Below, in pieces: positions 1 through 10,850 of a stretch of DNA of 64,000 bases. Below the pieces are notes generated by a model that saw nothing but the letters and a program-made list of their open reading frames with translations, ran no database searches and was not told the origin of the DNA. This DNA comes from Posidonia oceanica (lineage: Eukaryota > Streptophyta > Magnoliopsida > Alismatales > Posidoniaceae). The first letter of the stretch is position 1. Each line of letters opens with the position of its first letter. A program made the translations under genes and the position numbers. Where the stretch lies: assembly GCA_037176725.1 (NCBI GenBank), contig JAZBRS010000059.1, positions 8,915,001 to 8,979,000 on the forward strand. Direction: 5' to 3'.

Positions 1-1
1 A

Positions 2-3000
2 GAATTAGTAACAGAGTTGTCAGCAATCTCAGTAGCAAGGCCATCAGCAGTATCAGTGACAGAATCAACAGGGCCGTTAGTAGCATCAGCAGAGCACTCA
101 GCAGAATCAGTCAGGCCAGAGCAGACAGAGGAAGTTGCCAGGATGGAGGTCGTGCACCGAGGCTACAAAAACACTCGAGTAAGTGTGACCATCCTGAAGT
201 GTCACCAGGGCCAAGCAGCGGAACGTATATACTCTTTCGACATCACAAATCCTTCTTTTGAGAAAGAGATCCTCTCAGAACTTATTGCATATGGAGAGGA
301 GGTTGATACGGGCGAGGATGAGATCGACGAACCATTGCCTGAGTTCCGGCCCTATGATTACGATCCAGAAGGCCCCAACCTCCATGTTGAAGAAGAAATA
401 GAGGTTGTTAGTATCAACACAGCTGAGGAAGTCAGAGAAGTTCGTATCAGTGCCCAGCTGTCCCCCCGGGCTCGAGCAGAATTCATCACATTCTTGAAGG
501 AGTATGCGGATGTCTTCGTCTGGAGTTACGAAGATATGGTTGGCCTTGATGTAGAAATAGTGGTGCACAATCTGTCTTTGAATCCAGATGCCAAGCCAGT
601 AAAGCAGAAGCTGAGAAGATGGCAACCGCAGTGGTTACTTATAATTAAAGAAGAGATCATGAAACAGCACAAAGTCAATTTCCTGAAGGTCGTCCTTTAT
701 CCTGAGTGGCTGGCAAACATTGTACCTGTGCCCAAGAAAGATGGCCGAGTCCGGATCTGCATCGACTATAGGGACCTGAACAAGGCGAGTCCAAGGACGA
801 CTTCCCATTGCCTCACATTGACGTCCTAGTCAACAATACAGCAGGCCACAAGATGCTCTCCTTCATGGACGGCTTTTCCGATTATAACCAGATCAAAATG
901 GTAGAAGAAAACATGGAAAAGACTTCATTTATCACCCCTTGGGGAGTCTTCTGCTACCAAGTTATGCCGTTCGGACTGAAGAATGCTGGCGCAACCTACC
1001 AGAGGGCCATGACTGCGCTGTTCCATGATCTCATGCACCAAGAAGTTGAGGTATACGTGGATGATATGATTGCTAAAATCAAAGAGCCTGAGGATCATCT
1101 AGCCTGCTTAAAGAAGCTCTTTGACCGTCTGCGGAAGTACAAGCTGCGCCTCAACCCCAACAAATGTGTATTCGGGGTGTCTTCTGGCAAACTGCTGGGC
1201 TACATTGTTAGCCAAAGGGGGATTGAAGTGGACCCGATGAAGGCGAAAGCCATCATGGATATGCCACCCCCTCGGACTGAAAAAGAGGTCAAGGGTCTGC
1301 TTGGGCGTTTACAATATATCAGTTGCTTCATTGCACAGCTTACGCCCATCTGCGAGCCAATATTCAAGCTCCTGAAGAAGAATGCGCAGATTGATTGGAA
1401 CGAGGAGTGTCAGGCTGCATTTGCCAAGATCAAGCAGCTGTTGATTAAGCCTCCTGTCTTGGGTCCCCCCACACCAGGAAGACCCTTACTTCTCTACCTT
1501 TCTACCACGCAGCATTTCATGGGCGCCGTCTTGGGCCAACATAATGAATCTGATAGAAAGGAACGCGTCATTTACTACCTGAGTAAGAAATTCAATGAAT
1601 GCGAAGCCAGGTACAGTACAATGGAGAAGACCTGCCTATCTCTTGTCTGGGCTGCACAGAAACTAAGGCATTACATGATGACATACCCAGTTCAGCTCTT
1701 ATGCCGGCATGATCCTATCAAGTTCCTCTTTCAGAAACCGGCCATGGTAGGAAGATGTGTTAAGTGGCAGGTGCTACTATCTCAGTATGACATCACCTTT
1801 GTCACTCAGAAGTCTATGAAGGGCCAAGTTATGACAGACCATCTTGCTGATCTCCCACTGCCTGAATATCAGCCACTCCAGACGCAGTTCCCAGATGAAG
1901 ACATTCTGTTTGCAATGGAGAACTCTGAAGAGAAAGACCCTGAAGATCAGGAACAATGGCAGTTATACTTCGATGGTGCTGTGAACAAGAAAGGCCGAGG
2001 CATAGGCGCAGTGCTGACAACGCCTTAGAGACAGATGATTCTCTTCGCCAGGAAGCTGACCTTCAGATGCACCAATAACGAGGCAGAATATGAGGCATGC
2101 ATCCTAGGACTGAATGTCGCCCTCGAGCATGAGGTGCAGAAGCTGCTGGTGCGTGGCGATGCTATGCTGGTGATCTCTCAAGTCAATGGCGAATGGAAGA
2201 CAAAAGATCCAAAGCTACTGCCATATCATGAACATCTGTTGAAGCTGATAGAATAATTTGTGAGCATCCGCTTCACATACATGAACCGAGCAAAGAACGC
2301 ATATGCAGATGCGTTGGCAACCTTGACGTCCTGGCTTAGCATACCTGAAGACAGTACAGTGGATGTATCTGTTACTCGCATAGAGCAGCCTGCGCACTGT
2401 ATGAACATTGAGGAGGCAGATCCAGCAGAAGAGGAGCAGCCTTGGTACGAAGATATAAAAGCTTTCCTGGAGTCCGGCAGCTTTCCACCCGGTACCTCAG
2501 CAGCAGACAAAAGAACTCTAACGTGTCTAGCGTCAAAGTATGTATTAGGAGCGGGACAGTTGTACAGAAGATCATACAATCAAATACTCCTGCGTTGCTT
2601 GAACAAATCAGAGGTTCATACGCTGATGCTTCAAGTGCATGCGGGGACTTGCGGCCCGCACATGAACGACGTCCTCCTGGCCAAGAAGATAATGCTTCAA
2701 GGATACTATTGGCTAACTATGGAAGCAGAAGCAGACTGCTGCCGGTTCGTGCGCAGATGCCACAACTGCCAAGTGCATGGAAACTTTATTCGGGCGCTTC
2801 CTCAAGAACTGCATAGCATGTCGTCGCCGTGGCCTTTCTCCACCTGGGGGTTGATGTCATTGGCACCATCCACCCTACAGCTTCCAACGGTCATCGTTAC
2901 ATTATGATAGCGATTGATTACTTCACCAAGTGGGTGGAAGCGATCTCTTACAAAATAGTGACTGCCGTGGCTACAGAAAAGTTCATCAGAAACAACATCA

Positions 3001-3634
3001 TAGCCCAGTATGGGGTCCCGCATGCAATCATCTCTGATAATGGCACAAATTTCATTGCTAAGAGGATCGAAGACTATCTGCAGAGCTTCAGCATCAAACA
3101 CCACAGATCCTCGCTCTATCGGTCGCAGATGAACGGTGCAGGGAGTTCACCAACAAAAACCTGGTCAAAATCCTGAAGAAGATGGCGGAAACTCATAAGG
3201 ACTGGCACGACAAGCTTCCTTACACACTCCCCGCGTACAGGACATTTGTCCGGACTTCAACAGGTGCCACCCCATACTCTCTGGTGTATGGCATGGAGGC
3301 GGTGTTGCCTATCGAGGTAGAGATCCCGTCGCTGCGGATCCTACGGAAAGCTGAGTTGGAAGAAGTAGAATGGGTCGAAGACCGCTGCGTCCAACTGAAT
3401 CTAATTGATGAGCACAGACTGCAAGCTATGCATAATGCTCACTACTACCAGAAGAGAATGGCTAGATCATACTTAAAGAAGGTTCAGCCAAGAGGCTTCC
3501 AGTTAGGGGACCTTGTTCTGCGCGCCATTCACTTGCCTGATGGTCGAGGGAAATTCCGACCTAACTGGCGTGGCCCCTTTGTGGTCAAACAAGTCTTTTC
3601 GGGCGGCGCTGTAACTCTTGAGGATATGGATTAG
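2..3634 (+). pseudogene. Ty3/gypsy (Tat) pol: RT, RNase H, aRNase H, integrase; broken
   Basis: This is a degenerate polyprotein for reverse transcription and integration. The RT fingers region (KKDGRVRICIDYRDLNKASP, about 735-795) leads into the RT core with the catalytic YVDD at about 1057-1068. A gypsy RNase H follows (about 1480-1860). A second RNase H begins with LYFDGA (about 1965) and continues through TNNEAEYEA (about 2071). The integrase has an H2C2 zinc site (HAGTCGPH and CHNC, about 2639-2772) and a core with SDNGTNF (about 3034). The C-terminal part ends at 3634. The reading frame is lost near 793, 2846 and 3141 by single-base deletions. Stops at about 2026 (TAG), 2257 (TAA) and 3632 (TAG) sit where CAG or CAA codons are plausible. 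The start lies outside the window. Confidence 0.9.
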
Positions 3635-5116
3635 GTCGAGCAGTCTGAATCCGTCAAACTATGCTACCTCAAGAAGTATTATCAATAGCCGGGGTAGCCC
3701 CGTTGCAGATGCTTCTCCCCCATCTAATCACTTGCATTCTCATTTCCTCTACATCTCCTATCTTGCTTTCTACATCTCTATTCCTGTACATTTGCTTATG
3801 CTTCTTCTATCCTTCCCTTACACTTCTATCGCATTTCGTCCTTTCCAAACATCATCTCTTTTCAAATCATCATCGTTATCCTCACAAATCATGCATTTGC
3901 ATTTTCTGTCCGGTGATGAAAACCAGAAGTGCTTGCCTGCTCTGGAAGGAGTCCACCTTGCCTCACCCGGCACTACTCGGATGTCTTAGCTAGTGAGGGA
4001 GCCACCACCAATCTGGACAGGCCAACTGCCCAAACTCGTAGGACATGCACCTTCTGAGGGAGAAAAAATGCTAGAATGTGAGTTCAAAAAAGAGAGAATA
4101 GACATCTAGGCTTGGGCATATCAAAAGAAACAGAAGGCGAAGACAGAAGCCGACCCTAGAGATAGGGGTGTGCAGTCTAATCTTGCTCCTTCAGCTCATC
4201 TCAAAGGAGACCCAAAGCCCACATCCATTACAACCTAAGCACCCTTCCTCTTTGCCTCCAAAATGGGGATAGCAAAAGCCTGTGAAAAAAAAAAAGAGGA
4301 AAAGAAGTCAAAAAAAAAAAAAAGCAAAGAAAAAAGAAAGAGAAAAAGAAAAGGGTTGGACAAAAGTCAGCCAAAAATACAAGCAATATCATCCCTCCGT
4401 ACCTTAGAAGAAAACCAAGGGTGTAAGCCTAAACAGTTCACAACCTCCCGCCTCGAAAGCAAACACTTACTATCTCCTAGCTAGGGGCAGAGAAAGCCTG
4501 CACACCCACGAGGGAGAAAACAAAAAGAGAGAGCAGAAAAAGTAGGTGTAGGTTTTGAGAGTTTGGCAGGTAACCTGTCCTAACCACACCACCACCTGAA
4601 TACTGCCAACACCCGTTCCGGAGTGCCACCAGCAAGCTAAGAGTCTAAGTAGGGCCCAGTGAGTCAAGGACCACTCCCTTCCTCTGCAACAGGCACCAAA
4701 GCACTCCGTATGCTGAGGGCAAAGCATATTAATCATATCTTAAGCATATCAACTTGCATCATACATATCTACATCTCCCATCATCCCTTCCTTCTTTTCA
4801 GTCTTTCCGCTCTGCAACTTGCCTCGATTCTGAGGCAGTACTTCTTGCCAAGCACGCGTTGACGCCGCTCGAGCTGCGCTGGTACAGAACTCCTGCCAGT
4901 CCTCGCCCCCGTATCAACAGAATTACCCCTACTTATGTGTGCTTAACTGCTATGTTCTGATATTAACTGCTGAATATTATTGAACTGCTTTCCAAACTTC
5001 AGATTCTGCTTTCAGTTAGCGATTATATGCCTATGTGATCTGACTATCTACAGTATTGATAATAGGTACCTTGGAGAGTCTGCAACATCTGCCTATTTCA
5101 CCCTGCGGCCTGCGCC
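3635..5116 (+). other. Spacer between pol and the downstream ORF, no gene seen
   Basis: No conserved protein is visible. The first 400 bases are pyrimidine-rich. An A-rich, lysine-coding stretch lies at 4263-4360. The rest resembles the untranslated stretch that follows pol in Tat elements. It may contain the leader or splice acceptor for the ORF at 5117, but I cannot define one. Confidence 0.5.
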
Positions 5117-6319
5117 ATGAGTTACCCCACTCTTGAGACCCCAGTGCACTGTTCTAAAACCCTGCAGGGTTGGATAGGCAAACTTACCCAAGAAGACTGT
5201 GAGAATCTACGCCTTTGGAGCATACCAACAAAACTGCTGAAGGCAGCTGATGTCGAAGTAAGCCGTCACCTTCTATGCACTGCCGCAAGATTCTGGAAGC
5301 CGGCGCACCATGTCTTTCGCTTCGGAAAGATAGAGCTGACACCAACACTGGAAGAGGTGCGCCGCATCTGTGACTTCTCCCGGCTGATGGGACCGCCCAT
5401 CTTCATGAGGCGCGACAAGTGCATAGCGGTCCTCTGCAAGCTATCTAGGCTATCTACTGACCGGTGCCAGCAAAGACTGATCTGCACCAGTGGCCTCACG
5501 CCCATGCTACGCCTGCATTACTTTGATGAGATCATAAACAAGCATGCTGAGCTCGAAGATGATCTGTGGCTTCGGGGATTTGTCACCCGATTTCAAGGCG
5601 AGCTGATATTCACTCCCGGCCGGATGACCGTTGCGATAGAAATTGCTGAAATCGCACTAGCTGTGGTGACTAGGCAGATAGACCTGGCACCAGTTATCTT
5701 CGTTGAAACATATCGCAGGCTGGACCGCATCTCTCACCGCTGCCGCCACTTCCACGGCTGCGGAGTGCTAGTGCAGATCTGGCTGGCTGCACATCTTGAA
5801 CTGAACTTACTGCGCCCCCGGGGCAATGCCATCGAGACTTATTGCAATAGCGGCCACGCCAGAACAATCAAGAGTGTTCGTGAAGAATACAAGAAGTTAT
5901 CAAAGCTGACAGACGACACTGTAGCATGGCACATCATTTCATCTGCGGCTGAGCCTTTTACTATCTTCTTTGACACCCGCGATGCGCGACTTGTGGTGCT
6001 GCCTGGATTCACCGGAGGCGTGGAATATCATCCCATCCAGGTCATGCGACAGTTCGGCCTCCAGCAGGGCGCCTTCATAGACAGCACTGCCCCAAGACTT
6101 CTCCAGACATATCCATTCGACTCAACATCTGCTACAACTAAGCTGGCTGATCTTATGCAGCATGGAGTGCGGTCTACTGACTTAGCATCTGCACTAGGCT
6201 CGGGATGCACTCCCGAATATCTGACGGAGGTACAAGCATTCTGGCCCATCAGTGAGATACCTTCTAGCACTCCCCAGTTCCCTGACTCGAGGAAGGCAAA
6301 GAAGGCACGGACCGAATAG
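5117..6319 (+). CDS. DUF7745/plant-mobile-domain-like protein carried by the Tat element
   Basis: An uninterrupted 400-codon ORF begins with ATG in a GCGCC-ATG-A context. The family is known mostly from plant transposons and has no established biochemical function. The match rests on the order of short conserved patches: FWKPAHHVFRFGKIELTPTL (residues about 60-80), VETYRRLDR (about 195), VLVQIWLAAHLELN (about 214-227), and YHPIQVMRQFGLQQGAF (about 305-321). These patches occupy the same order in DUF7745 proteins. The C-terminus is basic (SRKAKKARTE) and could be a nuclear localisation signal. It lies on the same strand as pol, 1.48 kb after it, and before the polypurine tract, so it is an extra ORF of the element. 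It has no stop or frameshift, unlike pol. The family assignment is from memory of the pattern, not from a search. Confidence 0.7.
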   Translation: MSYPTLETPVHCSKTLQGWIGKLTQEDCENLRLWSIPTKLLKAADVEVSRHLLCTAARFWKPAHHVFRFGKIELTPTLEEVRRICDFSRLMGPPIFMRRDKCIAVLCKLSRLSTDRCQQRLICTSGLTPMLRLHYFDEIINKHAELEDDLWLRGFVTRFQGELIFTPGRMTVAIEIAEIALAVVTRQIDLAPVIFVETYRRLDRISHRCRHFHGCGVLVQIWLAAHLELNLLRPRGNAIETYCNSGHARTIKSVREEYKKLSKLTDDTVAWHIISSAAEPFTIFFDTRDARLVVLPGFTGGVEYHPIQVMRQFGLQQGAFIDSTAPRLLQTYPFDSTSATTKLADLMQHGVRSTDLASALGSGCTPEYLTEVQAFWPISEIPSSTPQFPDSRKAKKARTE

Positions 6320-6808
6320 AGCATCTATGTAGCTGTCTGCCTGTTTTATCTTATGCTGTATCTTTTGACCTGCCACAGGCATGTAATCAAGTTCTATCAA
6401 TACAAAGATGTTCTGAGCCACCTGTTTGCATTCCAAACCTGCTTCAAATGCATGCATGCATCGCATCAATCATATCTGCAGGACCCCTGGCCAGACTCGT
6501 TGCCAAACACTGCAGGAAAGTCCTCCTCAATCGATCCGAGTGCTGACCCATGCCATCCCAAACAAGCAAAGCCGCCGAGCACCGTCGTCCGGATCTTCTT
6601 CAGCGGGCTGGTACCCTAAACTACTCATCTGGCAAACACGTCAGTTTTGTCTTCACCCTCTGTTTTTTATGCCAAGGACGCGCTCGCCAACCCCTGGCAT
6701 CATCCTGATACCAGGGGCATCTTTTGATCGCCCCTTGGTATCATTCCCCCTCTCTTTCCCCCATGATATTCCTGGTATCATGGGATGATCCACTCTCGTG
6801 AAATCTAT
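6320..6808 (+). other. 3' spacer with two GATA/TATC hairpins
   Basis: No gene is seen. Two inverted repeats stand out. TGATACCAGGGGC (6706-6718) faces GCCCCTTGGTATCA (6730-6743), with one extra base. CCATGATA (6761-6768) faces TATCATGG (6776-6783), with a 7-base loop. They precede the long satellite blocks and have the same GATA...TATC design. Confidence 0.6.
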
Positions 6809-7317
6809 TCATTTGCCGGCCGATAAGTCCGATATCTTATCATTCTATTCATTTGCCGGCCGATAAGTCCGATATCTTATCATCTCTCTTTGCCGGCTGA
6901 TAAGTCCGATATCTTATCACCCATTCATTTGCCAGCCGATAAGTCCGATATCTTATCATTCTATTTCATTTGCCAGCCGATAAGTCCGATATCTTATCAT
7001 CCTCTCTTTGCCGACCGATAAGTCCGATATCTTATCATCCTCTCTTTGCCGACCGATAAGTCCGATATCTTATCATTCTATTTCATTTGCCAACCGATAA
7101 GTCCGATATCTTATCATCCTCTCTTTGCCGGCCGATAAGTCCGATATCTTATCATTCTATTCATTTGCCGGCCGATAAGTCCGATACCTTATCATTCTAT
7201 TCATTTGCCGGCCGATAACTCCGATATCTTATCATTCTATTCATTTACCGGCCGATAAGTCCGATATCTTATCATCTATTCTTTTGCTGGCCGATAAGTC
7301 CGATATCTTATCAACCT
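6809..7317 (+). repeat. 39-40 bp tandem repeat, about 13 copies
   Basis: The unit contains GCCGGCCGATAAGTCCG followed by ATATCTTATC and a variable TCATTCTATTCATTT-type spacer. The core GATAAGTCCGATATCTTATC recurs near 6822, 6862, 6899, 6938, 6979, 7017, 7056, 7098, 7135, 7175, 7214, 7254 and 7292. GATAAG and CTTATC are inverted around an 8-base loop, so every copy can form a hairpin. A decayed stray copy lies at 8437-8463. Confidence 0.95.
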
Positions 7318-7404
7318 TTCTCAATCAATCAATCATCAATCAATCATCAATCCATCAATCAATCAATCAATCAATTATCAATCAATCAATCAATCAATCA
7401 ATCA
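7318..7404 (+). repeat. (TCAA)n-type microsatellite
   Basis: AATC/TCAA units with occasional ATC trinucleotide slips fill the junction between the two hairpin satellites. Confidence 0.95.
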
Positions 7405-8450
7405 TCTTTTCCGGTTGATAGGACCGTAAACTATCATCTTTGGCTGATATCCAAAACTATCCCGCAGTTGTGTTATACGGCTGACATTCAGTAACTGTCC
7501 CTCGTAATTGCTTTTTTCGGTTGATAGGACCGTAAACTATCATTCTCTAGCTGATGATCCAAAACTCATCCTTGGGTAATATCCAAAACTATCACTTGCA
7601 ATTACGTTATACGGCTGATATCCAGTAACTATCCCTTGCAATTGCTATTTTCGATTGATAGGACCGTAAACTATCGTTCTTTGGCTGATATCCAAAACTA
7701 TCACCTGCAATTACATTATACGGCTGATAACCAGTAACTATCCCTCATGATTGCGCTTTTCGGTTGATAGGACCGTAAACTATCACTCTCGGTTGATAGG
7801 CCCGTAAACTATCGCTCCCGGTTGATAGGCTTGTAAACTATCGCTCTCGGTTGATAGGCCTGTAAACTATTGCTTCCGGTTGATAGGATCATAAACTATC
7901 GCTACGCCAATCATGTTATACGGCTGATATCTAGTAACTATCACTCGCAAATGCCCTTTCCGATTGATAGGCCTGTAAACTATCGCTCCCAGTTGATAGG
8001 CCCGTAAACTATCGCTTCCGGTTGATAGGACCGTAAACTATCGCTCTCTAGCTGATATCCAAAACTATCGCGGGCATTTGCGTTATATGGCTGATAACCA
8101 GTAACTATCACTCATGGATTGTGCTTCCGGTTGATAGGACCGTAAAGTATCGCTTCCGGTTGATAGGACCGTAAACTATCGCTCCCGGTTGATAGGCCTG
8201 TAAACTATCGTTCCCGGTTGATAGGCTAGTAAACTATCGCTTTCCGGTTGATAGGACCGTAAACTATCCTGCACAATCATGTTTTACGGCTGATATCCAA
8301 TAACTATCACTCACAACTGCATCCTCCGGTTGATAGGCCCGTAAACTATCGCTTCCAGTTGATAGGACCGTAAACTATCGCTTCCGGTTGATAGGACCGT
8401 AAACTATCACTTTTGGTTGATAGGACCGTAAATTATCCGGCCGATAAGTC
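7405..8450 (+). repeat. About 30 bp GATAG...CTATC hairpin satellite with higher-order variants
   Basis: The main unit is CGGTTGATAGGACCGTAAAC followed by TATCGCTTC, of about 30 bp, present some twenty times. Interspersed variants are GGCTGATATCCAAAACTATC and ACGGCTGATATCCAGTAACT. In all of them a GATA arm and a TATC arm are inverted around a short loop. Alternation of the variants (for example near 7560-7750) shows a higher-order arrangement rather than simple expansion. Confidence 0.9.
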
Positions 8451-8980
8451 CGACATCTTATTACCTTCTTCGCGCGACTTTGTTCCAGGAAGACAAAGTC
8501 CCGCGTCCCCCCGCGATAGGAGAGTTTGCCCCTCTCCATTCGCTTCTTTTTGGCTTGCTTGCTCCCCTAGGCGGGGACGAGCTGTATTTTTCTTTCTTGC
8601 CTTGTTGCGTAAGTTTGGACTAGCTGCCAGATTTTTGCGCTACATCACGGTTTCTTTTAGCATTCCTTTTGCATCCTCTCTGCACTTCTTTTTCTAGCAT
8701 TGCTAGTCTAACATCATCAGCATCATTTGTACTGTATCAGCATTCTCATTTGTACTAACTTTTGCACTAACATTTGCATTGCATCAGCATTAGCATGCAT
8801 TGCATACATTGCATCCCATCCATCTGCACCTGCATTTTGCATTGCGGCGATGAGCTATGACGTTCGGTGCATCCGCCGAATAAGTAGCTCACGCCAATAG
8901 CAAACTTCTACTCCCGTCGGTCAGATGGGGTGTCTTGTCAACCCTGAGCAGCGGCCTCGCTTCGCTTAACCTTGCTCAGG
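8451..8980 (+). other. 3' untranslated spacer before the polypurine tract
   Basis: No gene is seen. The stretch contains GCAT-rich runs (8690-8850), and a pyrimidine-rich segment precedes the polypurine tract. Confidence 0.5.
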
Positions 8981-8990
8981 GAGAGGCATC
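8981..8990 (+). promoter_or_regulatory. Polypurine tract / plus-strand primer site
   Basis: GAGAGGCATC, preceded by CTCAGG, abuts the LTR start TGTTGACACC at 8991. The other Tat-like LTR in the window is preceded by GAGGGGCATC (24731-24740), so the two sites support each other. Confidence 0.7.
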
Positions 8991-9654
8991 TGTTGACACC
9001 CCATTTTGACAGGCTGAATCAATTGGAATCTTCTGGTGGCTTCTGAATCCAAACCTAGGTCCAAACCTACACCTTTCTCTTCATCCTTCTCTTCAAATCA
9101 AGCCCAAACCTAACCTAGAATTACACCCATTTTCCAAGCCCAAAAACTACCCAAAAATCATAGGAAAACTCACCCTTCCTAACTTAGAAAACCCACCAAA
9201 AATTCTTAGAAATTTCAAACCAAAACCACTCCCAAAAATCCTAGAAAACCTAGGTAAAACTACCCTTTTTCTACCCCTCAAAACCTTCCTAAATCCCAAT
9301 CCAAACCCTAGGTCCAACACTAGAGACCCTAGGCCACATACTCACCAAATTTCACCTCTTTTCTAAACATCTAACCCCTTCATTTCTCTAAATTATCATT
9401 TTCTCTCTCCTAAATTATCCTTTTCTCTCTCCTCTCTCTCTCCTTCTTATTCTCCTTCTTTTCACTCCCTTCTCTCTCTTTTTCTTGCTTGGCAGTGGGC
9501 CCACCTTGTGCGCCTCTCTCTTCTGTATTTTATTTTTAGCTTATCCCTTGATTTCCTAATATTTATTTTCCCTCCACTCCCCTCTTTCTTCTTTCTTTCT
9601 CCATTTTTTCCTTTTCTTCTTCCTCTTCTTTTTCTTTTCCTTTCTTCCACTAAA

Positions 9655-10440
9655 TCCTTAAAAAACCTTTAAAAAACCTTTAAAAACTTTAAAACAAAAT
9701 AAAAACAAATCAAAATCCTAAAAAGAAATAATTAAAAAACTTAAACAAGCAATTAAAAACAAAAACCTAACTAAATCTAACTAAAAAGGGAAACTAAGAA
9801 TGCAATCTAGAAAAATACAAAACAAACAAAAAGAAAATGCTATAAAATCAAGCAAAAACCAAAATATAATCAAAACAAACCAAAAGTAAAAACCGTATTA
9901 AAAATAATAAAAAACAAATCCTAAAGAAGAAGGAAACAATTAAAAATACTAAGACAAGTGATTAAGAAAAAAAACTTAACTTAACAAATCTAAAAGAAAC
10001 AATTAAAACCTAACACAAGCCTAAAAAACTTAATTAAAAAAAGAAAAAGAAAAGGAAAAAACTTAACAAGAAAAACTTAACTAAAAAGTATTAAAAGAAC
10101 TTAACAAACAAAATCAAAAAACAATTTAAAGAAGACTTAAGAAAAATCCTAAAAAACTAAAATAAAAAAACTAAAACTCATCCGAACTAATTAAAAAGCA
10201 ATCCATTAAAAAAGCCTAATTAAAAATCCCAACTTAACAAAAAGAAACTTAACAAGAAAAGCTTAACTAAAAAATAATTAAAAAACTTAACAAACATTTA
10301 AACAAAATAAAAAAAACAATTTAATGAAAGCTTAAATCTTAAAAACTTAAATCAAAGATTAAAACTCATTCTAACCCTAATTAATTTAAAAACAATCATT
10401 AAAAACCTAATTAAAAGTCCTAACTTAAAAACAACTACTT
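9655..10440 (+). repeat. A-rich low-complexity stretch in LTR-A
   Basis: Degenerate AAAAACTTAA/CTAATTAAAA words repeat without a strict period. Coding potential is absent. Confidence 0.8.
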
Positions 10441-10837
10441 TAAATTGTTTTCAAAACTTTTCATATTTTTATTCTATTTTTATTTTTATTTTGTTTTTCC
10501 TTTTCTTCTCTTCCTTCCTCTCCTTTCTTCCTCCTTCATTTCTTTCCTATTTTTTCTTTTCTTTCTTTTCTGGCCTAGTCCGGCCCGTCCACAGACTTCC
10601 TCCTCTCCCACCTTCCTTCTTTTCTTTTTTCTTTCTTTTTTTCCTTTTCCGCGCAGGCCCGGCCCGCCAGCACTTCTCCTCCTCTTCCCTCCTTCTTCTT
10701 CTTCCTTCTTCTTCTTCTCTTTCTTCCCGCGGCCAGCTCAACAGCACTCCCTCCCCTCGTTTGAAACTCAAATTCTCCCTTGCCATCACCTCCATCTACA
10801 GCTCGCTTCTCCTCTCTCGTCTCTCAGCGGTTCTTCC

Positions 10838-10850
10838 GGGGGGGGGGGGG
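10838..10850 (+). repeat. Run of 13 G
   Basis: A homopolymer of 13 G (CCCCC... on the other strand) lies inside a pyrimidine-rich region. It is prone to length error in assembly. Confidence 0.95.

Noticed and set aside
4263..4484. Lysine-rich small ORF after pol
   Set aside because: Made of an A-rich run. No family resemblance.
5117..6319. DUF7745-like ORF as an independent host gene
   Set aside because: It lies between pol and the polypurine tract of the same element and on the same strand, so it belongs to the retrotransposon. The host-gene view cannot be fully excluded.
6809..7317. Regularly spaced 39-bp repeats that could be mistaken for a CRISPR array
   Set aside because: Plant nuclear context, spacers are not unique but variants of one sequence, and copies are contiguous satellite units inside a retrotransposon 3' region.
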